Assembly: GCF_000282035.1 (NCBI RefSeq)
Contig: NZ_AKKA01000089.1
Location: forward strand, 1 to 54,485
DNA from: Rhizobium sp. CF122
Lineage (GTDB): Bacteria > Pseudomonadota > Alphaproteobacteria > Rhizobiales > Rhizobiaceae
Length of the DNA: 54,485 nucleotides
Reading direction: 5' to 3'
Shown piece after piece: positions 7,870 through 16,079 of this stretch (its first letter is position 1; every line of letters starts with the position of its first letter). The notes beneath the pieces were generated by a model. That model did not search any database and was not told the DNA's origin. It saw nothing but the letters and a program-made list of their open reading frames with translations. A program made the translations under genes and the position numbers.

Positions 7870-8877
7870 ATGGCGTTCATTTCAGACCCGCAGACCGATG
7901 CCAATGTGGACATTCATACCGATATTTTCGGTGACGACGCCTTTTTGAGATCGGGGCTTAAACTGAATCACCTGCGGATGATCGTCGCAATCGAAGATAG
8001 CGGCCAAATTTCAGCCGCCGCCGAGGTGCTGAACATTTCGCAGCCGGCGGCATCACGAATCCTGTCGGAAATGGAGTCGATCGTTAAGACACCGCTTTAT
8101 GAGCGAGTGGCGCGCGGCGTCGTACTGACGACCTTCGGACAGGCGCTTGCCAGACGGGCGCGCAAGATCATGCTGGAACTTCGCGAGGCCGGCCGCGAGA
8201 TTGCCGAACTGAAGACGGGAAAGGGCGGCGCCGTCTTCATCGGCGCGGTTACCGCGCCGGCCATGAGCCTTGTGGTACCGGCGATCAAGCGGGTTAGAAC
8301 CGCCCTGCCCGGCATCGAGGTGACCATACAGGTCGAAACGAGCAACGTGCTCGCCCGCGAACTGCTGGCCGCCCGGCACGACTTCATTATCAGCCGCATT
8401 CCCGACGATCTTAATCCGCGCTTGTTCCAGGTCCAGGAGATCGGCGTGGAGAAGGCTTGCCTGATCGTGCGGGGAGGCCATCCGTTGCTGAAGAAGAAGG
8501 TCGCCTCCCTCGAGGACCTCCCACGATATGATTGGGTCTTCCAGCCGGCGGGGACGCTGCTGCGCCGGACGATCGAGGACTTGTTCCTGTCTCGCGGCGT
8601 GCCGCTGCCGGAAAATATCGTCAACACCTCGTCGCTACTGCTCACCTGCGCGACGGTTTGCCAGACGGATGCAATCGCTCCGATCGCGCTTGACGTCGCG
8701 CAGTTCCTGGCGACCCACAAGTCGAAGGCGTCGGATGTGCGGGTATTGCCGATCGATTTCGAGATCAATGTCAGGCCCTACAGCCTGATCACGGTGAAGG
8801 AGCGGGCGCTCCCCCCGAGCGCGCGGCTCCTTTATGACCTAGTACTGGCCGAGAGCAAGAAAGCGGCCGCGGGCTGA
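7870..8877 (+). CDS. gbpR: GbpR, LysR-type regulator of chvE
   Basis: A 335-residue LysR-family regulator. The winged helix-turn-helix is clear near residues 33-95 (LRMIVAIEDSGQISAAAEVL, then SQPAASRILSEME), followed by a substrate-binding-like effector domain. It is transcribed away from chvE, as galactose-binding-protein regulator gbpR is in Agrobacterium, where it activates chvE in the presence of sugars. Start ATG 7870 has a strong GGGAGG eight nt before it. Earlier in-frame TTG 7840 and ATG 7843 have no such site and would add a non-conserved tail. Confidence 0.88.
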   Translation: MAFISDPQTDANVDIHTDIFGDDAFLRSGLKLNHLRMIVAIEDSGQISAAAEVLNISQPAASRILSEMESIVKTPLYERVARGVVLTTFGQALARRARKIMLELREAGREIAELKTGKGGAVFIGAVTAPAMSLVVPAIKRVRTALPGIEVTIQVETSNVLARELLAARHDFIISRIPDDLNPRLFQVQEIGVEKACLIVRGGHPLLKKKVASLEDLPRYDWVFQPAGTLLRRTIEDLFLSRGVPLPENIVNTSSLLLTCATVCQTDAIAPIALDVAQFLATHKSKASDVRVLPIDFEINVRPYSLITVKERALPPSARLLYDLVLAESKKAAAG

Positions 8878-8932
8878 CAAGCTTTGCACCATTTTGCTCG
8901 CATCTAATGCCCGCCGCCAAAGGAGGGCAATC

Positions 8933-9403
8933 ATGCTGTTCAGCCAATCGGTGTTCCAGTCCGTGCTCGACCGCCTGAAAGCGGAGGACGAGACTGTCGA
9001 ACAGGATGCGCCCGCTTCGGCCCGTGTGAGCGGTCTCAACACTGGACTCGCTTTCAACGTCATGGAAGGGGTCTCGGTATCGTCAGCACGGCCCGACCAG
9101 GCGTATTTCGAGACACTGGAATTCATCCCTCCGGAGACGGTGGCCGAGCCCCTGCCGCCTCCTGAACCGGAGCCCGAGCCGGTGATGCCGGATTATCTTG
9201 CACGCATCACAGCAGAAGACATCGCCGCCGAATTGGATATTTCAGCGCGCGATACGGTGCAAAGTCTCAGCGTGAAACGGCGCGCCTTTGCCAAGAAGAA
9301 CCATCCAGATCGCGTTGACCCGCTGTTCCGTGAGAACGCGACGAAGCGGATGACCACAGCCAATCTGCTGATCGACCAGGCACTGCGCCGCATTGCCCGC
9401 TGA
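8933..9403 (+). CDS. J-domain-like protein
   Basis: A 156-residue protein with an acidic, proline-rich middle (PPEPEPEPVMP, about residues 75-90) and a C-terminal J-like segment. That segment has the helix-II basic stretch KRRAFAKKN, the HPD tripeptide that defines Hsp40 contact with DnaK, and a helix-III-like ending. The J domain is compressed at the extreme C-terminus and lacks the G/F and zinc regions of true DnaJ. It probably stimulates Hsp70 at some specific site, but no partner is evident. Start ATG 8933 has AGGAGGG upstream. The stop abuts the end of the convergent gene at 9404. Confidence 0.65.
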   Translation: MLFSQSVFQSVLDRLKAEDETVEQDAPASARVSGLNTGLAFNVMEGVSVSSARPDQAYFETLEFIPPETVAEPLPPPEPEPEPVMPDYLARITAEDIAAELDISARDTVQSLSVKRRAFAKKNHPDRVDPLFRENATKRMTTANLLIDQALRRIAR

Positions 9404-9667
9404 CTAGTGCACGTCCTTCTTGTTTTCCTTGTCTTCCTCGTCGTCGTCGTTATCGGTCGATGGCGGCGTGGCGGTCTGCGCCGACTGCGGCTTGTAGGTC
9501 CAGAACAGCATGTAGACCGCGTAGACACCGGCACCGCCCGACAGGACGGCCCAGAATGGATCGCCGGTGATGATTTCGACCAGCGCCCAGCCGAAGCAAA
9601 CGGCTACAATCAGGATGCGAACCCAAAGCGGGCGATAGGCCGGATGTTGTGGATCGATCAGTTGCAT
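9404..9667 (-). CDS. small membrane protein, unknown function
   Basis: An 87-residue protein with two hydrophobic segments (about residues 17-34 and 38-55: WVRILIVAVCFGWALVEII and WAVLSGGAGVYAVYMLFW) followed by a very charged tail rich in Asp, Glu and Lys (DNDDDEEDKENKKDVH). The layout, short start, hairpin of two helices and acidic tail, is common in rhizobial hypothetical inner-membrane proteins. Its stop lies next to the stop of the J-domain gene on the other strand. I do not recognise a function. Confidence 0.7.
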   Translation of the reverse strand: MQLIDPQHPAYRPLWVRILIVAVCFGWALVEIITGDPFWAVLSGGAGVYAVYMLFWTYKPQSAQTATPPSTDNDDDEEDKENKKDVH

Positions 9668-9818
9668 CTCATTCCCATAGCTGAATTGTCACACGTCTTT
9701 AAGGTGGATTCTGAAAATGTGAAAGAGCGCCGGCTTGACGCGGCGGACATAAAATGGAATGAAAATTCCACATTAGATGCAATTCGGTTCATTTGTTCCG
9801 AATCCAAGGGAGGTTCTC

Positions 9819-10811
9819 ATGACAGTCAGATTTGGTCTTCTCGGCGCCGGCCGCATCGGCAAGGTTCATGCGAAGGCCGTCAGCGGCGATGCCAACGCCA
9901 AGCTCGTTGCCGTCGCCGACGCGTTCCCGCAGGCAGCCGAAGCGATCGCATCCGCCTACGGCTGCGAGGTCCGCACAATCGAGGCGATCGAAGCCGCCAA
10001 GGATATCGATGCTGTCGTCATCTGCACCCCTACCGACACCCATGCCGATCTGATCGAGCGCTTCGCGCGCGCCGGCAAGGCCATCTTCTGCGAAAAGCCG
10101 ATCGATCTCGACGTTGCCCGCGTCAAGGCCTGCATCAAGGTCGTCGACGAGACCAAGGCCAAGCTGATGGTCGGCTTCAACCGCCGTTTCGACCCGCACT
10201 TCATGGCCGTTCGCAAGACGATCGATGACGGCCGAATCGGCGACGTCGAAATGGTGACCATCACCTCGCGCGATCCGGGCGCTCCGCCGGTCGATTACAT
10301 CAAGCGTTCGGGCGGCATCTTCCGCGACATGACGATCCATGACTTCGACATGGCCCGCTTCCTGCTTGGTGAGGAGCCGGTTGCCGTCAGCGCCACTGCC
10401 GCGGTCCTCGTCGACAAGGCGATCGGCGAAGCCGGCGACTACGACAGCGTTTCGGTGATCCTGCAGACCAAGTCCGGCAAGCAGGCGATCATCTCCAACT
10501 CGCGCCGCGCGACCTATGGCTACGACCAGCGCATCGAAGTGCATGGCTCGAAGGGCATGGTCGCCGCCGAAAACCAGCGCCCAGTGTCGATCGAGGTTGC
10601 CAACGGCGACGGCTACACCCGCCCGCCGCTGCACGACTTCTTCATGACCCGCTACACCGAAGCCTATGCCAACGAGATCGCGAGCTTCATCGCCGCGATC
10701 GAGAAGGGCGCGAAGATTACGCCGTCCGGCGCCGATGGCCTCGCTGCTCTGGCGCTTGCCGATGCTGCCGTGCAGTCCGTCAAGGAAGGCAAACTCATCA
10801 AGATTGGCTGA
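9819..10811 (+). CDS. iolG: inositol 2-dehydrogenase
   Basis: A 330-residue Gfo/Idh/MocA oxidoreductase. The N-terminal Rossmann motif GLLGAGRIGKVHA and the EKPID segment (Lys at the active site) are present, as is the C-terminal alpha/beta domain with the FIHD-type sequence DMTIHDFDMARFLL. The strong match to rhizobial IolG, which oxidises myo-inositol to scyllo-inosose with NAD, supports the symbol. No other iol gene is nearby; in rhizobia iolG is often separate from iolCDEB. The start has AAGGGAGG upstream at 9807-9813. Some members act on other sugars, and its place beside the ROK-xyl cluster leaves that open. Confidence 0.8.
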   Translation: MTVRFGLLGAGRIGKVHAKAVSGDANAKLVAVADAFPQAAEAIASAYGCEVRTIEAIEAAKDIDAVVICTPTDTHADLIERFARAGKAIFCEKPIDLDVARVKACIKVVDETKAKLMVGFNRRFDPHFMAVRKTIDDGRIGDVEMVTITSRDPGAPPVDYIKRSGGIFRDMTIHDFDMARFLLGEEPVAVSATAAVLVDKAIGEAGDYDSVSVILQTKSGKQAIISNSRRATYGYDQRIEVHGSKGMVAAENQRPVSIEVANGDGYTRPPLHDFFMTRYTEAYANEIASFIAAIEKGAKITPSGADGLAALALADAAVQSVKEGKLIKIG

Positions 10812-10840
10812 CGGCCCTCTCCCGACCGAAAGCCACCTGT

Positions 10841-10870
10841 GAAATGGCCGGGTCCCTGCCCGGCCATTTC
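10841..10870. terminator. bidirectional terminator between iolG and ROK regulator
   Basis: A perfect 12-bp stem (GAAATGGCCGGG and complement) with a 6-nt loop, followed on the plus strand by TCGTTTC. It separates two convergent genes and can serve both. Confidence 0.75.
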
Positions 10871-10903
10871 TCGTTTCATTGCTATGCTGCGCGGGACGCA
10901 CGG

Positions 10904-12127
10904 CTAGTCCGATCCCTGAATGCCGGACAGAACCAGCTCCTGATCGATTACTGACAATGCCCTGTCCAGATGCCCCTCGAAGACGAGGATCGATTCGTCA
11001 GGTACGACGCGGATCTCCGGCATCCCTTCCATTCGCACGACATGCGCTTGGCCAAGCCCTTCCTCGATCCCTTGTCGCAACAGATCGTAGTAGCGCGTTC
11101 CCGGACCGGTGATCGCGATCGGCATACGCTCCGTCAGGCTGAGGAGACGCGAAAGCCCGTTTCCGAGTGCGATACCGGCCTGCCTGAACGCAAAAGCGGA
11201 CATGCGATGCCCCTGGCGCGCTCGCGCGGCGATCTTGTCGAGCTCGACGACCGGCACGAACTTGGCCGGGATCGTGTCGAGCGGCACTTCGAAGGCCATG
11301 CGCAAAATGGCATAGAATCCGGCATAGGCCTCGATGCACCCCCTGCTTCCACAGCGACAAAGGCCTCCGTTTGCCATATGCAGCATATGGCCGAAATTCG
11401 GCGCCGAGATCTCACGCTCCCCCTGCCCCGTGCGCCGAACGATGCCGAGGCCGATGCTATGTCCGAGCGACAACGCCGCCAGCGAGCGGAATTCCGCTGG
11501 CCTGGTATTTTCCTCATGCGCGCCGAGCGCCGCCGCAACCAGCTGCGTCTCGTTGCCGAGAATGATCTTGGCCTGCCAGTCCGGCCGTAATGCCGATTCA
11601 AAGTCGATCTGATTGCTGCCGAAAATCGGAGACCACACCAGCACGGGGTCCGTTGCATGCACGAGACCTTTGCTGCTGATCGATATCAGCAGCACTTTTT
11701 CCTGGGAAAGCTTTGAGCGTGAAAGAATGCGTGCAAGCCCCTCCCTGATGGAGGCAATAAACCGCTCGGCACCGGCGGGATCGTGCGACCTTTCCTCGCT
11801 GAACCGGTCGATGAGCCTGCCGGCATAGTCGACGAGCGAATACTGGACGCCATCCGATGAAATGATCACGACGACAAGGTAGCCGCAGTCGCGCCGTTGC
11901 CGAAACAGCACGCGCGGACGCCCTCTCCCGCTCGTTGCCTGGTGTTCGGATTTCTCGATGATATGCGCTTTTTCCAGATCGGCGGTGATCGCCGAGATCG
12001 TCGCCGAGGAAAGCTTCGTAAATTCGGAAATCTCCGTATGCGCCAACGCGCCATGTCTTCGAAGCGCGGCGAGCACGAGGACGCTATTTCGCTGCCGGAC
12101 CAATTCCGTGCTCGACTTGGTCAGCAT
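10904..12127 (-). CDS. xylR: ROK-family transcriptional repressor, probable XylR
   Basis: A 407-residue ROK-type regulator. The N-terminal winged helix (about residues 15-75) reads RQRNSVLVLAALRRHGALAH and SSATISAITADLEKAHII. The ROK sugar-binding domain follows, with a zinc-binding-type cluster at CRCGSRGCIEAYAG and the ATPase-fold remnant ALSLGHSIGLG. It diverges from xylFHG across a promoter with a perfect palindrome, the arrangement expected for a local sugar-responsive repressor. The ligand is inferred from the transporter class. I chose ATG 12127 because GAGAGGG precedes it; 16 more codons upstream are open but not conserved. The symbol is by analogy. Confidence 0.75.
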   Translation of the reverse strand: MLTKSSTELVRQRNSVLVLAALRRHGALAHTEISEFTKLSSATISAITADLEKAHIIEKSEHQATSGRGRPRVLFRQRRDCGYLVVVIISSDGVQYSLVDYAGRLIDRFSEERSHDPAGAERFIASIREGLARILSRSKLSQEKVLLISISSKGLVHATDPVLVWSPIFGSNQIDFESALRPDWQAKIILGNETQLVAAALGAHEENTRPAEFRSLAALSLGHSIGLGIVRRTGQGEREISAPNFGHMLHMANGGLCRCGSRGCIEAYAGFYAILRMAFEVPLDTIPAKFVPVVELDKIAARARQGHRMSAFAFRQAGIALGNGLSRLLSLTERMPIAITGPGTRYYDLLRQGIEEGLGQAHVVRMEGMPEIRVVPDESILVFEGHLDRALSVIDQELVLSGIQGSD

Positions 12128-12219
12128 ATATGCCGGCCCTCTCCCCCTCGCATTCCGCCCTCGTTCACACAGCATCTCCAGCAGTTTTCCGCAACGGAAA
12201 CGAAGCTGATAGTGCGGTG

Positions 12220-12268
12220 TTGACAGTTGAAAAAATCTCTGACACTAAATTTCTCGACTGTCGAGAAA
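12220..12268 (+). promoter_or_regulatory. xylF promoter with overlapping ROK operator palindrome
   Basis: A consensus -35 TTGACA sits at 12220-12225. About 18 bp downstream lies ACTAAA as a weak -10. Immediately after it is the palindrome TTTCTCGA-CTG-TCGAGAAA (12250-12268), two perfect 8-bp arms. A further half-site TTCTCG recurs at 12280, 29 bp from the first. The position over the start point fits repression by the divergent ROK protein. Binding is inferred. Confidence 0.6.
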
Positions 12269-12353
12269 ATAATTGGAACTTCTCGTCAGCGAACCGCGGC
12301 GGCCGGAGGAACCACTGGCTGGGGCTGGCCGCAACTCACTCGGGAGGATAATT

Positions 12354-13394
12354 ATGAAGTCAATTTTGAAGCTGATGGCCGGGGCGGCCATCCTCGTGTC
12401 GGTCCACACTGCCGCCATGGCTGCCGATCTCGTCGTTGGCGTTTCCTGGTCGAACTTCCAGGAAGAGCGCTGGAAGACGGACGAAGCTGCCATCAAGAAG
12501 GCACTGGAAGCCAAGGGCGCCAAGTACATCTCCGCTGACGCCCAGTCGTCTGCCGCAAAGCAGCTGACCGACGTTGAATCGCTGATTTCGCAGGGCGCGA
12601 ATGCACTCATCATCCTCGCTCAGGATAGCGACGCCATCGGCCCGGCCATCGAAAAGGCCGCCGCTGAAGGCATCCCGGTCGTCGGTTACGACCGTCTGAT
12701 CGAAAACCCGGCTGCCTTCTACATCACCTTCGACAACAAGGAAGTTGGTCGTCTGCAGGCTGAAGGCGTGTTCAAGGTGAAGCCGGAAGGCAACTATGTC
12801 TTCATCAAGGGCTCTTCGTCCGACCCGAACGCGGACTTCCTGTTCTCGGGCCAGATGGAAGTGCTGAAGGCCGCCGTGGATGCCGGCAAGATCAAGAACG
12901 TTGGCGAAGCCTACACCGACGGCTGGCTGCCAGAGAACGCACAGCGCAACATGGAGCAGTTCCTGACGGCGAACAACAACAAGGTTGATGCCGTTGTTGC
13001 TTCGAACGACGGCACCGCCGGTGGCGCCATCGCAGCCCTCGACGCGCAGGGCCTCGCCGGCTCCGTACCGGTTTCCGGTCAGGACGCCGACAAAGCCGCT
13101 CTCAATCGCGTTGCGCTCGGCACACAGACGGTCTCCGTCTGGAAAGACTCACGCGAACTCGGCAAGCGCGCCGCCGAAGTCGCGCTCGACCTCGCTGCCG
13201 GCAAGAAGATGAACGAGATCGAAGGCGTTCAGACCTTCAAGGGTGGCGCCAAGGGCGTTCCGATGGAGTCGGTCTTCCTGAAGCCGCTTCCGATCACCAA
13301 GGACAACCTGAACGTCGTCATCGATGCCGGCTGGATCTCCAAGGCTGAAGCTTGCCAAGGCGTCAAGGCCGGCAGCGTCAAGGCTTGCGACTAA
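12354..13394 (+). CDS. xylF: XylF, periplasmic D-xylose-type sugar-binding protein
   Basis: A 346-residue solute-binding protein with a Sec signal peptide (MKSILKLMAGAAILVSVHTA, cleavage near AMA-ADLVVG). XylF-like landmarks include GVSWSNFQEERWKTDE at the sugar site, GYDRLIENP, FIKGSSSDPNADF and SGQDADKAALNR. It captures sugar in the periplasm for XylH-XylG. Start ATG has GGGAGGA six nt upstream. It is followed by a 15-bp hairpin and a 264-bp gap before xylH. Xylose is the best-supported ligand by family; related pentoses are possible. Confidence 0.88.
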   Translation: MKSILKLMAGAAILVSVHTAAMAADLVVGVSWSNFQEERWKTDEAAIKKALEAKGAKYISADAQSSAAKQLTDVESLISQGANALIILAQDSDAIGPAIEKAAAEGIPVVGYDRLIENPAAFYITFDNKEVGRLQAEGVFKVKPEGNYVFIKGSSSDPNADFLFSGQMEVLKAAVDAGKIKNVGEAYTDGWLPENAQRNMEQFLTANNNKVDAVVASNDGTAGGAIAALDAQGLAGSVPVSGQDADKAALNRVALGTQTVSVWKDSRELGKRAAEVALDLAAGKKMNEIEGVQTFKGGAKGVPMESVFLKPLPITKDNLNVVIDAGWISKAEACQGVKAGSVKACD

Positions 13395-13418
13395 TCGACG
13401 GTCGCAAGGCATAGATTG

Positions 13419-13454
13419 CCGGCGCCGCAACGGCTGAAACCGTTGCGGCGCCGG
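13419..13454 (+). other. intercistronic hairpin after xylF
   Basis: A perfect 15-bp stem (CCGGCGCCGCAACGG and complement) with loop CTGAAA. No U-tract follows, so it probably protects xylF message and lowers read-through into xylH. The remaining bases to 13658 contain no gene I can support. Confidence 0.65.
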
Positions 13455-13658
13455 ATGCGGATTGGAACCGTTTATCGATGGTCTATCCGCCTCACCCAAC
13501 CATCGCGGCCTTGATTCCCTGCCGGTTTCATGTCGCGGGACAGAGCGACCGAAATTCGGAAGCACGGCGATGGTCAGTACAAGAACGGGGCGACGCCGCC
13601 GGCATCGACGTGATGCGAAGCGGATCAAACGTCCAAACAGTGGGGGAACGGCAAACCC

Positions 13659-14972
13659 ATGGCCGAAATGGTAAAATCCACAACTTCAAGCGGACCGAGC
13701 ATGGCTGAGGGCAACCTCGTCAGCCGCTTCTTCCGCGCGACCGAAATCGACACGCGCCTTCTCGGTATGATCGGTGCGCTGCTTATCATCTGGATCGGCT
13801 TTCACATCGTCACCGGCGGGCTGTTTCTGACGCCGAGAAACCTGTGGAACCTTTCGGTTCAGACAACCGACATCGCGATCATGACGACCGGGATGGTTCT
13901 CATTATCGTGACGCGCAATATCGACCTCTCGGTCGGCTCCGTGCTTGGCCTCTGCGCCATGATCATGGGCGTCACGCAGGCGAAAATCCTGCCCGAATTC
14001 ATCGGCTTCGATAGCCCTTTCACCTGGATCGTCACGCTGATCGTCGGCCTCATCGCCGGCGCACTGATCGGTACCTTCCAGGGCCTCATCATCGCCTTCC
14101 TGAACGTTCCCTCCTTCATCGTGACGCTCGGCGGTCTGCTCGTCTGGCGCGGCGCCACCTGGCTCGTCACCAGCGGCCAGACGGTTGCCCCGATGGACCA
14201 GACCTTTCGCATCATGGGCGGCGGTGCCGAAGGCTCGATCGGCGCTACCTGGAGCTGGATCGTTGGCGTGCTCGCCTGCCTTTTCGTCATCGGCAGCATC
14301 CTGAACTCGCGCCGCCAGCGCAAACGCTTCGGCTTCCCGCGGCGCCCGGTCTGGGCCGAGTACTTCCTGTCGGCGCTCTCCTGCGTGTTGATCCTCGGCG
14401 CCGTCTGGATCGCCAACAGCTATTACTGGCCGATCAATATCGCCAAGAGGTACGCCGAGGCGAACAACATTCCGTGGCCCGAAACCGGCCTAGATATCCC
14501 CTACGGCATTGCCGTGCCGGTTCTGATCGCAATCATCGTCGGCATCATCATGACCTTCATCGCCACCCGCCTGCGCTTTGGCCGTTACGTCTTCGCGATC
14601 GGCGGAAATCCTGAGGCGGCAGAACTTGCCGGTATCAAGACCCGCTGGGTCACTGTCCGCATCTTCGCGCTGATGGGCATGCTCGCCGCCGTCGCGGCAG
14701 CGATTTCGACCGCCCGCCTCAACGCCGCCACCAATGCTCAAGGTACGTTGGACGAACTGTATACGATCGCCGCAGCCGTCATCGGCGGCACCTCACTGGC
14801 CGGCGGTACCGGCACGATCGCCGGCGCTATGCTCGGCGCACTCGTGATGCAGTCGCTGCAGTCAGGGATGGTACTTGCCCATGTCGACACGCCGCTGCAG
14901 AGCGTCGTCGTCGGTGCGGTGCTGGTCGTCGCCGTCTGGCTCGACACTGTCTATCGTTCGCGTGCCAAGTAA
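13659..14972 (+). CDS. xylH: XylH, sugar ABC transporter permease
   Basis: A 437-residue permease of the XylH/RbsC class. The first half has the landmark TRNIDLSVGSVLGLCAMIMG and SFIVTLGGLLVWRGATW; the second has the coupling region GRYVFAIGGNPEAAELAGI and GGTSLAGGTGTIAGAM. About ten to twelve membrane spans are visible, and the inserted segment around residues 190-275 that makes XylH longer than RbsC is present. It lies between xylF and xylG, 14 bp before the latter. ATG 13659 follows GGGGGAACGG. Confidence 0.9.
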   Translation: MAEMVKSTTSSGPSMAEGNLVSRFFRATEIDTRLLGMIGALLIIWIGFHIVTGGLFLTPRNLWNLSVQTTDIAIMTTGMVLIIVTRNIDLSVGSVLGLCAMIMGVTQAKILPEFIGFDSPFTWIVTLIVGLIAGALIGTFQGLIIAFLNVPSFIVTLGGLLVWRGATWLVTSGQTVAPMDQTFRIMGGGAEGSIGATWSWIVGVLACLFVIGSILNSRRQRKRFGFPRRPVWAEYFLSALSCVLILGAVWIANSYYWPINIAKRYAEANNIPWPETGLDIPYGIAVPVLIAIIVGIIMTFIATRLRFGRYVFAIGGNPEAAELAGIKTRWVTVRIFALMGMLAAVAAAISTARLNAATNAQGTLDELYTIAAAVIGGTSLAGGTGTIAGAMLGALVMQSLQSGMVLAHVDTPLQSVVVGAVLVVAVWLDTVYRSRAK

Positions 14973-14986
14973 GAGGAGTCCTAGAT

Positions 14987-15787
14987 ATGACTGATCAACG
15001 CACTCCCCAGAACCAGAACGCTCCTCTTGTGGAACTCAAGAACATCTCGATCTCCTTCGGCGGTATCCACGCCGTGGACAACGCTTCCGTCGATCTCTAC
15101 CCCGGCGAGGTCGTCGCGCTTCTCGGCCATAACGGCGCCGGCAAGTCGACGCTGATCAAGATCCTCTCGGGCGCCTACAAGCGTGACAGCGGCGAGATCC
15201 TGATCAACGGCGAGCCGGCCGACATCCGCAATCCGCGCGATGCGAAGAAGTACGGCATCGAGACGATCTACCAGACGCTCGCCGTCGCCGATAACGTCGA
15301 CGCCGCCGCCAACCTCTATCTCGGCCGCGAGCTGCGTACCCCCTGGGGCACGCTGGACGACGTCGCCATGGAAGCCTCCGCGCGCGAGGTGATGGGGCGT
15401 CTCAACCCCAATTTCCGTCGCTTCAAGGAGCCCGTGAAGGCGCTCTCCGGCGGCCAGCGGCAATCGGTGGCGATCGCTCGCGCTATCCTCTTTAACGCCC
15501 GCATCCTGATCATGGACGAGCCGACGGCCGCTCTTGGTCCGCAGGAAACGGCGCAGGTCGGCGAGCTGATCAAGCAGCTGAAAAAGGAAGGCATCGGCAT
15601 CTTCCTGATCAGCCACGACATCCACGACGTCTTCGATCTCGCCGACCGCGTCTCGGTGATGAAGAACGGCCAGGTCGTCGGCCACGCCCGCACCGAGGAC
15701 GTCACCAAGGATGAAGTGCTCGGCATGATCATCCTCGGCAAGGTGCCGCCGAAGGCCATCCCTGGCCCTGGCGCCATGCAGGTCTGA
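14987..15787 (+). CDS. xylG: XylG, sugar ABC transporter ATP-binding protein (single cassette)
   Basis: A 266-residue ATPase with one complete cassette: Walker A GHNGAGKST, Q-loop ETIYQTLAV, signature LSGGQRQSVA, Walker B ILIMDEPTAAL, and switch histidine in LISHDIHD. Classical XylG has two cassettes (about 510 residues, as GguA here); this short form resembles FrcA-type subunits and would work as a homodimer. Start ATG has AGAGGAG upstream. It ends the operon before a strong terminator. Confidence 0.88.
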   Translation: MTDQRTPQNQNAPLVELKNISISFGGIHAVDNASVDLYPGEVVALLGHNGAGKSTLIKILSGAYKRDSGEILINGEPADIRNPRDAKKYGIETIYQTLAVADNVDAAANLYLGRELRTPWGTLDDVAMEASAREVMGRLNPNFRRFKEPVKALSGGQRQSVAIARAILFNARILIMDEPTAALGPQETAQVGELIKQLKKEGIGIFLISHDIHDVFDLADRVSVMKNGQVVGHARTEDVTKDEVLGMIILGKVPPKAIPGPGAMQV

Positions 15788-15805
15788 CCCCCAGACGTGA
15801 GATTT

Positions 15806-15839
15806 AAAAGTCCGCCGCCCGCAAGAACGGCGGACTTTT
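15806..15839 (+). terminator. intrinsic terminator of xylFHG
   Basis: A perfect 12-bp stem (AAAAGTCCGCCG and complement ending in CTTTT) with a 10-nt loop, followed by CATTTTG. It lies 18 bp after xylG. Confidence 0.85.
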
Positions 15840-15916
15840 CATTTTGTAGATTGAAGCCAGCGAGAAGCTAGGCTAAGAACCACGCATCGGACAGGCGATT
15901 CAAACGCCTCAGGCAT

Positions 15917-15993
15917 GCACCCGTAGCTCAGCTGGATAGAGTGTTGGATTCCGATTCCAAAGGTCACAGGTTCGAATCCTGTCGGGTGCGCCA
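15917..15993 (+). tRNA. tRNA-Arg (anticodon CCG)
   Basis: A complete 77-nt cloverleaf with encoded CCA. The acceptor arm is GCACCCG / CGGGTGC, the anticodon stem TTGGA / TCCAA closes loop TTCCGAT, giving anticodon CCG for codon CGG, and the T arm is ACAGG-TTCGAAT-CCTGT. The gene lies where core-like DNA gives way to scarred accessory DNA; tRNA-Arg genes are common integration sites, but I found no second copy of its 3' end in the window. Confidence 0.95.
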
Positions 15994-16038
15994 AAAAAAT
16001 TCTTTGTCCATACCGAAGACATAGGTAACAGAGCGTAC

Positions 16039-16067
16039 TGGTAAGCCCGCGTAGGTCTGCGCCTGCG
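16039..16067 (+). repeat. 29-bp inverted repeat, left copy
   Basis: Begins TGGTAAGCCCGC and ends TGCGCCTGCG. It matches the reverse complement of 23611-23639 at 27 of 29 positions. The outer flank here (16016-16029, GAAGACATAGGTAA) resembles the text outside the right copy, next to a transposase remnant. Together they bound a 7.6-kb block. Confidence 0.75.
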
Positions 16068-16079
16068 GGTGGAGGTTTT

